Of a stretch of DNA of 64,000 bases, positions 25,204 through 33,758 are shown in pieces. This stretch comes from CAWBYL01 sp963793025 (GTDB taxonomy: Bacteria; Actinomycetota; Acidimicrobiia; Acidimicrobiales; Acidimicrobilacustridaceae). Both the position numbers and the translations under genes were made by a program. The notes beneath the pieces are model-generated. The model searched no databases, had not been told where the DNA came from, and was given only the letters and a program-made list of their open reading frames with translations. Every line of letters starts with the position of its first letter. Position 1 is the stretch's first letter. Location: NCBI GenBank assembly GCA_963793025.1, contig CAWBYL010000009.1, positions 372,001-436,000 of the forward strand, in the 5' to 3' direction.

Positions 25204-26409
25204 GTGACACAGACGGTTCGGGACGACATCGATCTGCTGGACGGCAGCTGGTACGCAGGGCAGCCCTACGACGACTGGGCGTGGATGCGGGCGAACGCCC
25301 CGGTGTACCGGGACGAGCGCAACGACGTGTGGGGCATCGCCCTCTACGAGGACGTCCTCGCCATCGAGAAGGACCCGAAGACGTTCTCCTCGGCCCGAGC
25401 TCCCCGGCCTCATGGCGACCCGTTGCCGATGATGATCTCGATGGACAACCCCAAGCACCAGCAACGGCGGTCGCTGGTCAACCGGGGCTTCACCCCCAAG
25501 AAGGTCCAGGCCCACGCCGACACGATCCAGGCCATCTGCACGAACATCCTCGACAAGGTGACCGAGAAGGGCGAGTGCGATTTCGTGTGGGACGTCGCCG
25601 CCCCACTGCCCCTGTTGTTGATCGCCGACATGCTCGGCTTCCCGCCCGAGGCCTACGACGACCTGCTGCGCTGGTCCGACGACATGATGCGGGGCACCAC
25701 GGGCAACCCCACCCCCGAGGCCCAGCTCGCGGCCATGAACGTGGGGATCGACTTCCGGGAGTACCAGCTCGGGGTGGTGGCCGACAGGCGGGCCCGGGAG
25801 CCCCAGCCCGACCTCGTCTCGACCCTGTGCCATGCCCAGATCGACGGTGAGGGCCTCGACGACGAGTCGATCGTGCAGGAGTCGCTGCTCATCCTCATCG
25901 GCGGGGACGAGACGAGCCGCCACGTGCTGACCACCGGCATGCTCGCCCTGCTCGACCACCCCGACCAGCGCGACGTTCTGGCCGGCGACCCGGCGCTCAT
26001 GGAGACCGGGGTGGAGGAGCTCCTGCGATGGGTGTCGCCCATCAAGAACATGTCCCGCACCGTCACCCGCGACCTCGAACTGCGGGGCCAGCAGCTCCAC
26101 GAGGGCGACCAGGTGATGCTGTTCTACCCGTCGGCCAACCGCGACGCCGCGGTGTTCGCCGACGCCGACCGCTTCGACGTGCGGCGCGACCCGAATCCTC
26201 ACCTCGCCTTCGGGTTCGGTCCGCACTTCTGCCTGGGCGCCTCGCTCGCCCGCCTCGAGCTCAAGGTGATGTTCACCGAGGTGCTGCGGCGCATGCCTGA
26301 CCTGGTGTTGGCCTCCGACGAGCCGATCGAGTTCCGCGACTCCAACTTCATCAGCGGACCCGAGTCGATGCCGGTGCGGTTCACGCCCACTGAGGCGGTG
26401 GGGTCGTGA
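25204..26409 (+). CDS. Cytochrome P450
   Basis: The 401-residue soluble P450 has the I-helix oxygen-activating motif GGDETS (about 237-242), the ExxR helix (EELLRW) and the heme loop FGFGPHFCLG with C343 as the iron ligand. It resembles the actinobacterial CYP125/CYP142-type clans that oxidise sterol side chains or alkyl chains, but the substrate is inference only. Start is a GTG at 25204. Its TGA overlaps the GTG of the hydrolase gene, so hydroxylation and hydrolysis are coupled in one operon with the SnoaL-like gene. No ferredoxin gene is nearby. Confidence 0.92.
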   Translation: MTQTVRDDIDLLDGSWYAGQPYDDWAWMRANAPVYRDERNDVWGIALYEDVLAIEKDPKTFSSARAPRPHGDPLPMMISMDNPKHQQRRSLVNRGFTPKKVQAHADTIQAICTNILDKVTEKGECDFVWDVAAPLPLLLIADMLGFPPEAYDDLLRWSDDMMRGTTGNPTPEAQLAAMNVGIDFREYQLGVVADRRAREPQPDLVSTLCHAQIDGEGLDDESIVQESLLILIGGDETSRHVLTTGMLALLDHPDQRDVLAGDPALMETGVEELLRWVSPIKNMSRTVTRDLELRGQQLHEGDQVMLFYPSANRDAAVFADADRFDVRRDPNPHLAFGFGPHFCLGASLARLELKVMFTEVLRRMPDLVLASDEPIEFRDSNFISGPESMPVRFTPTEAVGS

Positions 26410-27380
26410 ACGGGCGGGGCCTCGAGCTGTTCGACCCCGCCCTCCTCGAACTGGCCCCCGAACAGGAGGCCGTGAACCGCTCGATCATGGAGGCCACCGC
26501 GGCCATGGCCGACCTCGACGCCGCCAGCCCCGAGGGCCTGGCCTGGGTCCGGTCCGCCATGGAGCCCGGCGGCCTGTTCGGCATGGTGGCCTACGACTTC
26601 CCGGAGACGTCGACGATCGCCGGCCCCGATGCTCCGGTGCCCATCCGGATCCTGCGGCCCGACACCGTCCGAGGCGTGTACCTCCACCTGCACGGCGGGG
26701 CCATGACCGTGGGCTCGGCCGCAGCCATGGACGGCCGAAACTGGGAGTTCGCCCAGGCGTGTGACCTGGCCGTGGTCAGCGTCGACTACCGCCTGGCGCC
26801 CGAGCATCCCTTCCCTGCTGGCCCCGACGACTGCGAGGCCGCCGCCCTGTGGCTCGTCGACGCCGCGCCCGACCTGTTCGGCACCGACCGCCTGCTCATC
26901 GGCGGCGAGTCGGCCGGGGCCTACCTGGCCGCCCTCACGCTGCTGCGCCTGCGTGACCGGCTCGGCGGGCGGCCACCGTTCCTCGGCGCCGACCTCTGCT
27001 ACGGCGGCTACGACGTCACCGGCACCCCGAGCCGCACCGAACTGGCCGGCCGTGTGCCCTACGCCACGGGTTCCGACGCCAACCGGCAGCTCTACCTGCC
27101 CGGACGTTCCGACGACGAGTGCCGCAGCGGCGCCATCTCCCCGCTGTGGGCCGAGCTGCACGACCTGCCGCCGTGCCTGGTCACCGTGGGCACCGCCGAC
27201 TGGCTGCTCGACGACAACCTCTTCTTCGCCAACCGGTTGGCCGCCGCCGGGAACCAGGTGGAGCTGGCCGTGTACCCGTCGGGACCCCACGGCATCGAGT
27301 CGTCCCCCACGGCCCTCGGTCGCCTCGCCCGGCAGCGGATCTACGACTTCCTCCGGGCCCGACTGGACGGCGCCGCCTGA
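26406..27380 (+). CDS. Alpha/beta hydrolase, hormone-sensitive-lipase type
   Basis: This 324-residue esterase/lipase of family IV has the oxyanion motif HGGA (96-99, where most members have HGGG) and the nucleophile S169 in GGESAG. The remaining triad members are D in GTADWLL (about 261-267) and H in GPHGIE (about 296-301). It starts with a GTG overlapping the stop of the P450, so the two enzymes probably act in sequence on one substrate. It is cytoplasmic. Confidence 0.88.
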   Translation: MNGRGLELFDPALLELAPEQEAVNRSIMEATAAMADLDAASPEGLAWVRSAMEPGGLFGMVAYDFPETSTIAGPDAPVPIRILRPDTVRGVYLHLHGGAMTVGSAAAMDGRNWEFAQACDLAVVSVDYRLAPEHPFPAGPDDCEAAALWLVDAAPDLFGTDRLLIGGESAGAYLAALTLLRLRDRLGGRPPFLGADLCYGGYDVTGTPSRTELAGRVPYATGSDANRQLYLPGRSDDECRSGAISPLWAELHDLPPCLVTVGTADWLLDDNLFFANRLAAAGNQVELAVYPSGPHGIESSPTALGRLARQRIYDFLRARLDGAA

Positions 27381-27387
27381 GCGGGCC

Positions 27388-27404
27388 CGGGGGTCGAACC
27401 CCCG
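27388..27404. other. Short GC-rich stem-loop between hydrolase and SnoaL-like genes
   Basis: CGGGGGT, a CGA loop and ACCCCCG form a perfect 7-bp hairpin eight bases after the hydrolase stop. There is no T-run, so it is more likely a pause or mRNA-stability element than a strong terminator. Confidence 0.35.
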
Positions 27405-27460
27405 TGGGTGGGCTAGAACTGGGGCAGGTCGCCGGGGGGTGGCCGGAGGGGGAACCACCG

Positions 27461-27910
27461 ATGGCGTTCGACGAGGGCGAGGTGCGGGCGGCCTACGACA
27501 ACTTCGTGGCCGTGGGCGAGAGCGGTGACTGGAGCGCGTGGGCCGACCTGCACACCGAGGACGGCGTGTGGATGGAGCACCACCTCGGGCGCTTCGAGGG
27601 TCGAGAAGCCATCCGCACCGCCATCGTCGACGTCATGGCCCAGGCCCCCTCGTCGATGACGTTCCCGGTGGAGTGGGTGGTCTTCGACGGCAACCGCGTC
27701 GTCTACTACCCGTGGCAGGTGCTCCCCCATCCGACCGGAGGTGAGGACTTCCGCTTCGGCTGCGTGACGATCCTGGAGTACGCCGGTGACGGCCAGTTCT
27801 CCTACCAGGAGGACGTCTACAACCCCAAGGAGGGTGAGGCCGTGTTCGGAGCCTGGATCGCCGCCGGCGGCGTCCTCCCCACCGGCACCTTCCTGACCCC
27901 ACCTTCCTGA
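27461..27910 (+). CDS. SnoaL/NTF2-like protein
   Basis: The 149-residue protein has the NTF2-like fold: RAAYDNFVAVGESGDWSAWADLHTEDGVWMEHHLGRFEG covers the helix and the first strand, and the C-terminal VTILEYAGDGQFSYQEDVYNP closes the cone. Members bind or isomerise hydrophobic ligands such as steroids and polyketides. GGAGGGGGAA precedes the ATG. It is probably the third gene of the P450-hydrolase operon (80-base gap with a hairpin). Confidence 0.8.
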   Translation: MAFDEGEVRAAYDNFVAVGESGDWSAWADLHTEDGVWMEHHLGRFEGREAIRTAIVDVMAQAPSSMTFPVEWVVFDGNRVVYYPWQVLPHPTGGEDFRFGCVTILEYAGDGQFSYQEDVYNPKEGEAVFGAWIAAGGVLPTGTFLTPPS

Positions 27911-27925
27911 CCCCCCAAATCCGCC

Positions 27926-27973
27926 AAACGATGCGCTGTACGCGTGCTGGAGCACGCGTGCAGCGGATCGTTT
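27926..27973. terminator. Long stem-loop between convergent genes, bidirectional terminator or palindromic element
   Basis: The arms 27926-27948 and 27951-27973 form a 23-bp stem with one G-T pair and one mismatch around a two-base GG loop. The stem begins with AAACG and ends with CGTTT, and it lies between the stops of two converging genes. Short A- and T-rich edges suit a two-way terminator, although the near-absent loop is unusual. Confidence 0.55.
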
Positions 27974-27996
27974 CGGAAAGGAGGGGGCGGGAGGGA

Positions 27997-28581
27997 TCAG
28001 GGGGTGGCGAGGGGTATGCCAGCGGCCAGCGCGGCCTGGCGGTACCAGTCGGCGAGAGAGTCGACCGTCTCGTGGGCGTTGAGGCCCGATGGGTTGGGCA
28101 GCACCCACAGCTCGACCCCATCGAAGGGCTCGTCCTGGGGCCCCACCGAGACACCCCGCTGACCGAAGGCCTGACGAAAGGCGGTGATGCCGAGCACGGC
28201 CACCACCCGGGGCCGCAGCTCGGCGATCATGGAACGGAGGCGCTCGCCCCCGGCTCTCAGCTCGGCGGCGGTGAGCTCGTCGGCCCGGGCGGTGGCGACG
28301 GGCACGATGTTGGTGATGCCGATGCCCTTGCCGGCCAGCTCGGCGGCATCGACGGCGGCCAGGCCGAGCGAGGCGTCGACCAGGTCCGTGGTGATGCCGG
28401 CGCGGTGCAGGGCGGGCCAGAAGCGGTTCCCCGGTCGGGCGAAGTGGGCGTTGACCGCTGCGGTCCACAGACCCGGGTTGATGCCCACGAACAACAGGCG
28501 CAGCGGGTCGGCGTGAAGGTCGTCGACGGTGGCCCCCTGGAAGGTCGCCAACTCGGTCTTGGTCGGTCGGTGATCGAGCAC
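27997..28581 (-). CDS. mug: Mismatch-specific uracil/thymine-DNA glycosylase (Mug/TDG)
   Basis: The 194-residue enzyme removes uracil or thymine mispaired with guanine, and related etheno adducts. It shows the family motif LLFVGINPGLWTAA (about 25-38), with the activating asparagine in GINPG, and the C-terminal NPSGLNAH (about 166-173). Start is the GTG at 28581, which lies five bases after the stop of the upstream VOC gene; longer readings overlap that gene. It is the last gene of a minus-strand run. Confidence 0.88.
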   Translation of the reverse strand: MLDHRPTKTELATFQGATVDDLHADPLRLLFVGINPGLWTAAVNAHFARPGNRFWPALHRAGITTDLVDASLGLAAVDAAELAGKGIGITNIVPVATARADELTAAELRAGGERLRSMIAELRPRVVAVLGITAFRQAFGQRGVSVGPQDEPFDGVELWVLPNPSGLNAHETVDSLADWYRQAALAAGIPLATP

Positions 28582-28586
28582 GAGGA

Positions 28587-28988
28587 TCAGTCGGTGGTGA
28601 GCAGCTCGACCAGGTTGCCGTCGGGGTCGCGGCAGTACACCGACGCGCCCATCCCGCCGTCGGCCGCCGGTCGGGGCACCGGACCCTCGACCACGGCCAC
28701 TCCCTCGGCCGCCATGGTGGCCAGCACCTCGTCGACGGGACCGGAGTAGCGGAAGCACAGGTCGGCCGACCCGACAGTGGGACGCTCGGCGTGGGGGGCC
28801 GCGGGAGAAACGGCCGGGTGCACGCTCAGGCGCGACCCACCCACCTGCAGCAGGGCGATCGGAATCGTTCCGGCGAGGAACAGGTCGTGGTGGAGTCGCT
28901 CGGCACCGAGCACCCGCTCGTAGAAGTCGAGCGTGGCCTCCACGTCGGCGACGGTGATGGCCACGTGATCGAGCCCCTGGACCGGCAT
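28587..28988 (-). CDS. VOC-family (glyoxalase/dioxygenase-like) protein
   Basis: This 133-residue protein has the vicinal-oxygen-chelate fold: it begins GLDHVAITVADVEATLDFYERVLGAE and ends YCRDPDGNLVELLTT. The paired beta-alpha-beta units usually bind a metal with His and Glu, and H7 and E130-like positions are present. Function is unknown within the superfamily (isomerase, dioxygenase or resistance protein). It is 11 bases downstream of a SnoaL-like gene and five upstream of mug. Confidence 0.85.
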   Translation of the reverse strand: MPVQGLDHVAITVADVEATLDFYERVLGAERLHHDLFLAGTIPIALLQVGGSRLSVHPAVSPAAPHAERPTVGSADLCFRYSGPVDEVLATMAAEGVAVVEGPVPRPAADGGMGASVYCRDPDGNLVELLTTD

Positions 28989-28999
28989 GGGCGTGGAGC

Positions 29000-29542
29000 C
29001 TAGGAGAGCGCCACGATGTCGTCGGGGTCGATCTTGCGGTTCTCGATCCCGACGAACCCGTCACCCGAGGTGTAGGTGTCCTCGCCGGTGAACAGCCCGT
29101 CGTCACCGATCGGCCAGAAGATGGCCATGCGGGTCTCGTAGAGGTAGTGCGCGTCGACATCGTCGACCGGCACGCCGCGGGCGGCGAGGGTGGTCCCGGG
29201 ATAGGCCATCCGCATCACTCCCTCCGTCACGATGCAGTGGCGGTCGACGACGAGGCGCTCCGTGTCGAGCTGGAGCTTGTCGGCCCCGGAGGCGGCGAAG
29301 GCCTCGTAGAACTCCTGCACGGCGGACTTGCCGACGACGTCGGCGGCCCCGTCGGGAACCGAGTACATGTGGTAGTGCGCCTGCTCCGAGACGGTGGCCA
29401 TGAGCTCCACCATGTCGAGGGTGGCCTCCGCCCGCTGGTGCTGCAGGAGCATCTCGAGGTTGCGGTGCAGGACCGGATCGGTCTCCTTCGCCAGCCGGGC
29501 CTCCACCGTGCTCCACGTGACGCGCTGATCGATGAGTGCCAT
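29000..29542 (-). CDS. SnoaL/NTF2-like protein
   Basis: The 180-residue protein has an NTF2-like core (about 35-165) with TLDMVELMATVSEQAHYHMYS, GKSAVQEFYEAF and the strand HYLYETRMAIFWPI. An extra N-terminal helical part (about 1-35) precedes it. It is the same fold as three other proteins in this window but not closely alike in sequence. It probably takes part in a catabolic or biosynthetic route with the molybdopterin oxidoreductase upstream (133-base gap). Confidence 0.78.
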   Translation of the reverse strand: MALIDQRVTWSTVEARLAKETDPVLHRNLEMLLQHQRAEATLDMVELMATVSEQAHYHMYSVPDGAADVVGKSAVQEFYEAFAASGADKLQLDTERLVVDRHCIVTEGVMRMAYPGTTLAARGVPVDDVDAHYLYETRMAIFWPIGDDGLFTGEDTYTSGDGFVGIENRKIDPDDIVALS

Positions 29543-29675
29543 GGGTCCCCCCTCGTCGACGACGGCCCCTGCCCTCGTCCGAGGGTCCAGTGTTGCCCAG
29601 ACGGCGGAGGTGGGCACGCGAGCCGGGGTCTCCACCGGCGGGGCCACGCGGTGCCGGTCACCGCCCGGGCTCCAC

Positions 29676-31706
29676 CTACCCGGTCGGGGCGGGCTCCGCC
29701 GATACGGGGTGGCGGGCGGTGATCGTCACCGGCAGCCCCGAAGCGTGGGGCATGCCGGTGAGCGGGTCGACGTCGGTGAGCGCGCTCGTCAGCAGGCCCG
29801 GGCTGCGGCCGTCGCGGCCGTGGGTCATCGAGGCCACCCCGGCCCGGACTCCCCCGTCGACCGCCACCCGGGCGCTGAGCTCACCGTGGGCGCTGCGCAC
29901 GACCACCTCGTCCCCGTCGGCTACTCCCGCCGCCTCGGCATCGACCGGGTTGACACGGACCTCGGGTTCGGACCCGGTGCCGGCGAAGCGCACCGAGTTG
30001 CTCCACGCCATCTCCCGCCGGGGCACCAGCAGGAGCCCATCGGGGCCGTCCGCACGCGACGCCAGCCGGTCGAGCAGAACCGGCGGGGCGATGCCCCATC
30101 GTCCACCCGGGAGCAGTGTCTCGTGCACCCAGCCGTAGTCGACGTCGATGTCGCACCCGTGGGGCCCGGAGGCGAACACGGTCTCGGCGTCGAGGGGGCC
30201 GTGGCCGAGGAGGCCGCCGAGGAACGCCGCGTCGGTGAGGTCGTCGGGGTCGGCGCCGCCCAACAGGTCGACACCGCAACGACGACCGAGCGAGGCCATG
30301 ATCCACCATGTCGGGCGCCGTTCAGCCACCGGGGCCACCACGGCGGCGGTGAACTGCATGCCCGAGCGCAGGGCGACGTGCTCGGCCAGGCTCAGGTCAG
30401 CCCGCTCCAGCTGACCGGTGGCCGGGAGGACGTGGGTGGCCATCTCCACCAACTCGTTGTCGGCCACGTCGACCACGGCCAGCACGTCGAGCGAGGCCAG
30501 GGCCCGGCGCAGTCGTGCCGGCTCGGGGAAGGCCGTGAGCGGATTGCCGCCGGTGACGATCAGGGCCCGCACCTCGCCACCTTCGATCTCGTCGGCCAGG
30601 GCGACTGCCGGGACCTGGCCCGCGACTCGCCGGAGGTCGGGTCGGGTCCGGGGCCCGGGAGCGGCGGGGGCCGGGTCGGCCTGGGGCGGCCGGGGCCGGT
30701 TCACGACGCCCCGGTTGAAGCGCATGCCGCCGGGGTGGTCGAGCGAGCCGGTGAGGATGAGCAGGACCCAGCGCAGCCAGTCGACGAGAACGCCGTCTCG
30801 AGCCATGGTGGTGCCGGTGCCACAGAAGGCGGCCAGGCGACCCTCGCACCGACGCAGCTCGTCGAGCAGTTCGGCCAGATCGGCCTCGGGCACGTCGGCC
30901 ACGGCCGCCGCTCGGGCCAGGGTGAACGGGGCCAGCACGACCCGCAGCGCCTCCACGTCGGCGGCCTCGCACCAACGAGCCAGCTCGGCCTCGTCGGCCC
31001 CGCGCTCCAGCAGGCCCGCCGCCAGCGCGGCCAGGATCTCGACGTCGGCGTCAGGGCGCACCGCCAGGTGGCGGTCGGCCAACGCCGCGCTCTCGGTGCG
31101 TCGCGGGTCGAGGACCCAGATCCGTCCCCCTGCGGCCCGGTGATCGCGGAGGTGGCGCACCGGGTCCGGCAAGGTCGTGCCGTACCCGTGGGCGACGACC
31201 GGGTTGGAGCCCACCAACAACAGCAGTCCGGCGCTCTCGGGCTCCCAGACCGGGTTGAGCATGGGGTTGCCGGCCACCAGTTCGGCCGCCACCAGCACCG
31301 GCGCGTTGTCGACGGTGGCGGCGGTGTAGAAGGCCCCGCTGCCCAGCGTGGCCATGAACATCCCCGCCGCAACCTGGCCGGCCGAGTCGTAGGCCAGTCC
31401 GGTGGCCAGGTAGAGCGCGACGGCGGACGGGCCCGAGTCGGCGACGATTCCACCCACTCGTCGGCCCAGGTCGTCGAGGACCTCGGACCACGGGACCTCG
31501 CGCCCGTCGAGACGGGGTCGGTCGAGGCGGCCGGTCCCGTGGTGCCACGCCGGCAGGGCCCGGCCCTTGCTGCAGGTGTACCCCCGGGAGATGGGGTGGG
31601 CGGCGTCGCCTCGCACCCTCAGCACCTCGTCCCCTTCTGTGGTGACGACGATGCCGCACGCGGCGGCGCAGATCCGACAGAAGCTGAGCGTCTCCTCGGC
31701 GGCCAC
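29676..31706 (-). CDS. Molybdopterin-dependent oxidoreductase with N-terminal 4Fe-4S site
   Basis: The 676-residue protein is of the DMSO-reductase superfamily (formate-dehydrogenase/nitrate-reductase like). The first residues bind one 4Fe-4S cluster through C10-x2-C13-x3-C17-x27-C45. The molybdopterin-binding domains follow, with TGGNPLTAFPEP (about 385) and a C-terminal guanine-dinucleotide domain (about 560-670). There is no Tat signal, so it is cytoplasmic. The residue following the molybdenum position cannot be fixed by eye, and the substrate is unknown. The GTG at 31706 lies five bases after the class II aldolase stop. Confidence 0.87.
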   Translation of the reverse strand: MAAEETLSFCRICAAACGIVVTTEGDEVLRVRGDAAHPISRGYTCSKGRALPAWHHGTGRLDRPRLDGREVPWSEVLDDLGRRVGGIVADSGPSAVALYLATGLAYDSAGQVAAGMFMATLGSGAFYTAATVDNAPVLVAAELVAGNPMLNPVWEPESAGLLLLVGSNPVVAHGYGTTLPDPVRHLRDHRAAGGRIWVLDPRRTESAALADRHLAVRPDADVEILAALAAGLLERGADEAELARWCEAADVEALRVVLAPFTLARAAAVADVPEADLAELLDELRRCEGRLAAFCGTGTTMARDGVLVDWLRWVLLILTGSLDHPGGMRFNRGVVNRPRPPQADPAPAAPGPRTRPDLRRVAGQVPAVALADEIEGGEVRALIVTGGNPLTAFPEPARLRRALASLDVLAVVDVADNELVEMATHVLPATGQLERADLSLAEHVALRSGMQFTAAVVAPVAERRPTWWIMASLGRRCGVDLLGGADPDDLTDAAFLGGLLGHGPLDAETVFASGPHGCDIDVDYGWVHETLLPGGRWGIAPPVLLDRLASRADGPDGLLLVPRREMAWSNSVRFAGTGSEPEVRVNPVDAEAAGVADGDEVVVRSAHGELSARVAVDGGVRAGVASMTHGRDGRSPGLLTSALTDVDPLTGMPHASGLPVTITARHPVSAEPAPTG

Positions 31707-31710
31707 GCCG

Positions 31711-32455
31711 TCAGGTCCGGTCGTCGAGGATCTCCGGGTCGGCCCGCAGCTCGCTGCGGACCATGGCCTCCCAGAAGCCGATGAACCCGTTGCCGTCGTT
31801 GTGGCGGCCGCGATCGAGCCACCACTGCGGCACCGCCGACTCGGCCCGCCCGCCGGCGGCGCGGATGTGCCACGCCCGCTGGCAGCGCTGCTCGAGGGCG
31901 ACCGCCCGCTGGTGCACGGCGCGCACCGTGGACCCGAGGACGAACACGCCGTGACCCGACAGCAGGGCGAGCTCGGCGCCCTCCATGGCCACGACCGCGT
32001 CGCGAGCCGCCTCCCGGTTGTCGACTCCACCGCCGTACTCGTCCACCACCACGAGCTCGCCGCCCCCGCCCAGACCCGATGACTGGTCGTACACCGGCGG
32101 GGCCTCGCCCATGTCGGCCCACACCGTCCCGTAGAGCGGATGGCTGTGCATGGCGACGCCGACGTCGGGACGCAGGTCGTGCAGGGCCAGGTGCAGCGGG
32201 ATGCCGAGGGGAGCCGGCCAGTCCCCCTCGACGACTTCGCCCTTCAGGTCGATCCGGATGATGTCGCGCGGGTAGATCTCGTCCCACGTGAGCAGCCACG
32301 GGTTGCACAACAGCGTCCCGTCACCCTGGTTGATCGTGATGTGCCCGGCGAGGTGGTCGTTGTAGCCCTCGCGCCAGAGGGCCCGCGAGCAGCACCAGCT
32401 CCTGGCGGGGCGTGAGCTCCGGGAGCAGCTCGTTGGCAGTCGGCCTGAACGTCAT
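31711..32455 (-). pseudogene. Class II aldolase/adducin family protein, reading frame broken by an indel
   Basis: The intact protein would be about 247 residues and zinc-dependent, as in fuculose-phosphate-aldolase-like or decarboxylase enzymes. The ATG at 32455 opens a frame (MTFRPTANELLPELTPRQEL) that is lost at about 32380-32388. The conserved continuation WREGYNDHLAGHITIN, then LCNPWLLTWDEIYPRDI, lies in another frame and runs to 31711. The metal histidines in HSHPLYG (and a later GHG) are intact. The span is one base over a multiple of three, in a G/C run. Sequencing error is a likely cause. Confidence 0.78.
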
Positions 32456-32536
32456 CGGTTCCCCCTCGAGACGGCGAGTACAACGATGCTCGCCCACCCG
32501 GGGAGCGCGGGCAAACCCCGGTGTTCGTGGGCGCAC

Positions 32537-32542
32537 TAGCTT
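32537..32542 (+). promoter_or_regulatory. Candidate -10 box (TAGCTT) for leaderless SDR gene
   Basis: TAGCTT lies eight bases upstream of the ATG at 32551 with no ribosome-binding site. Confidence 0.45.
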
Positions 32543-32550
32543 CGGCGCTC

Positions 32551-33264
32551 ATGCGATTCCAGGGGAAGAAGATCTTCGTGACCGGCGCGGCAGCCGGCAT
32601 CGGCGAGGCCACGGCCGGACTGTTCCGAGACGAGGGCGGCGTGGTCTACGCCGTCGACATCGCCGAGGCCGCCGGCGTCCACCGTTGCGACGTCTCCGAC
32701 CCGGCGTCGGTCACCGCGGCCATGGACGCCGCCGTGGCCGAGATGGGCGGGCTCGACGTGCTCGTCAACGTGGCGGGAGTGAACGTGTTCTCGAAGCTCG
32801 AGCACATGACCCTCGACGTCTGGAACCGGCACCTCGCGGTGAACCTCACCGGGCCCATGCTGGTGACCCAGGCCGCCCTCCCCCACCTGCGCGAGACCAA
32901 GGGCAACGTCGTCACCGTGGCCTCCATCTCCGGCATCCAAGGGCAGCCCTACAACTCCTCGTACTGCGCGTCCAAGGGCGGCCTGCGCCTGTTCATGAAG
33001 GCGCTCGCCGTGGAGCTGGCCGCCGACGGCATCCGCGTGAACTGCGTCGACCCTGGCGGCGTCGACACCGCCATGTCGACCAACGCGCTGGAGAACCTGC
33101 AGGGCGAGATCGACTACGGCCACTTCTCCAAGATGATGGGGGTCCTTCCCGGCGGCATGATGCCGGCGGTGAAGATCGCCGAGGCGCTGGCCTTCCTCGC
33201 CTCCGACGCCTCGAGCAACACCACCGGCGCGGAGATCGTGGTCGACAACGGCACGCTCTGGTAG
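32551..33264 (+). CDS. Short-chain dehydrogenase/reductase
   Basis: The 237-residue protein is a classical SDR, an NAD(P)-dependent alcohol or ketone oxidoreductase. The Rossmann motif TGAAAGIG (about 11-18), NVAG (about 73-76), Ser near 125-127, and the catalytic Y138 and K142 (YCASK) are all present. The family-typical GG-V end motif is in TGAEIVVDNGTLW. It is divergent from the class II aldolase gene and followed by a SnoaL-like gene, so both may serve one pathway. Confidence 0.9.
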   Translation: MRFQGKKIFVTGAAAGIGEATAGLFRDEGGVVYAVDIAEAAGVHRCDVSDPASVTAAMDAAVAEMGGLDVLVNVAGVNVFSKLEHMTLDVWNRHLAVNLTGPMLVTQAALPHLRETKGNVVTVASISGIQGQPYNSSYCASKGGLRLFMKALAVELAADGIRVNCVDPGGVDTAMSTNALENLQGEIDYGHFSKMMGVLPGGMMPAVKIAEALAFLASDASSNTTGAEIVVDNGTLW

Positions 33265-33302
33265 CCACCGCCACACCGACCGGTACCAACGAAGGGGGAA
33301 CC

Positions 33303-33731
33303 GTGGGAGCACCCGAGGACATCGAGGCCATCCACCAGCTGAAGGCCCGCTACTTCCGGATGATGGACACCAAGGACTGGGACGGACTGGCCATGGTGTT
33401 CACCGACGACGTGCACATCGACATGACCGGTGAGGGCGGCGGCGTCACCACCAGCGTGGCCGAGTACATGCCGTTCCTGATCGAGAACATCGGGCCGGTG
33501 ACGACGGTCCATCACGGCCACATGCCCGAGATCGAGCTCACCGGGACCGACTCGGCCACGGGCATCTGGGCCATGGAGGACGAGCTGTGGTGGCCCGAGG
33601 GCGGCCCGATCGTGCACCTCCACGGCTACGGCCACTACCACGAGACCTATCGCCGAACCGCCGACGGGTGGCGTATCGCCACCATGACCCTCACTCGCTT
33701 GCAGCGGCTCTTCGACCTGGCTGACGACTGA
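33303..33731 (+). CDS. SnoaL/NTF2-like protein
   Basis: The 142-residue protein has the SnoaL-like fold: EDIEAIHQLKARYFRMMDTKDWDGLAMVF, then VHIDMTG and a C-terminal RTADGWRIATMTLTRLQRL. Such proteins are found beside steroid and hydrocarbon oxidation genes and act as isomerases, hydratases or binders. It starts with a GTG preceded by GAAGGGGGAA. It follows the SDR gene by 38 bases in the same direction. Confidence 0.8.
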   Translation: MGAPEDIEAIHQLKARYFRMMDTKDWDGLAMVFTDDVHIDMTGEGGGVTTSVAEYMPFLIENIGPVTTVHHGHMPEIELTGTDSATGIWAMEDELWWPEGGPIVHLHGYGHYHETYRRTADGWRIATMTLTRLQRLFDLADD

Positions 33732-33758
33732 GCGTTCAGCCGCCGGGCCGGGGTCGCC

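Noticed and set aside
27388..27404. tRNA-like T-arm (GGTTCGA-like loop) near the SnoaL gene
   Set aside because: Neither strand shows an acceptor stem, D-arm or anticodon arm at the right spacing, and the stem is a plain GC hairpin.
28997..29002. TAGGCT as a leaderless -10 box for the VOC gene
   Set aside because: The bases include the TAG stop of the upstream SnoaL-like gene, and the two genes are only 11 bases apart, so co-transcription is more likely.
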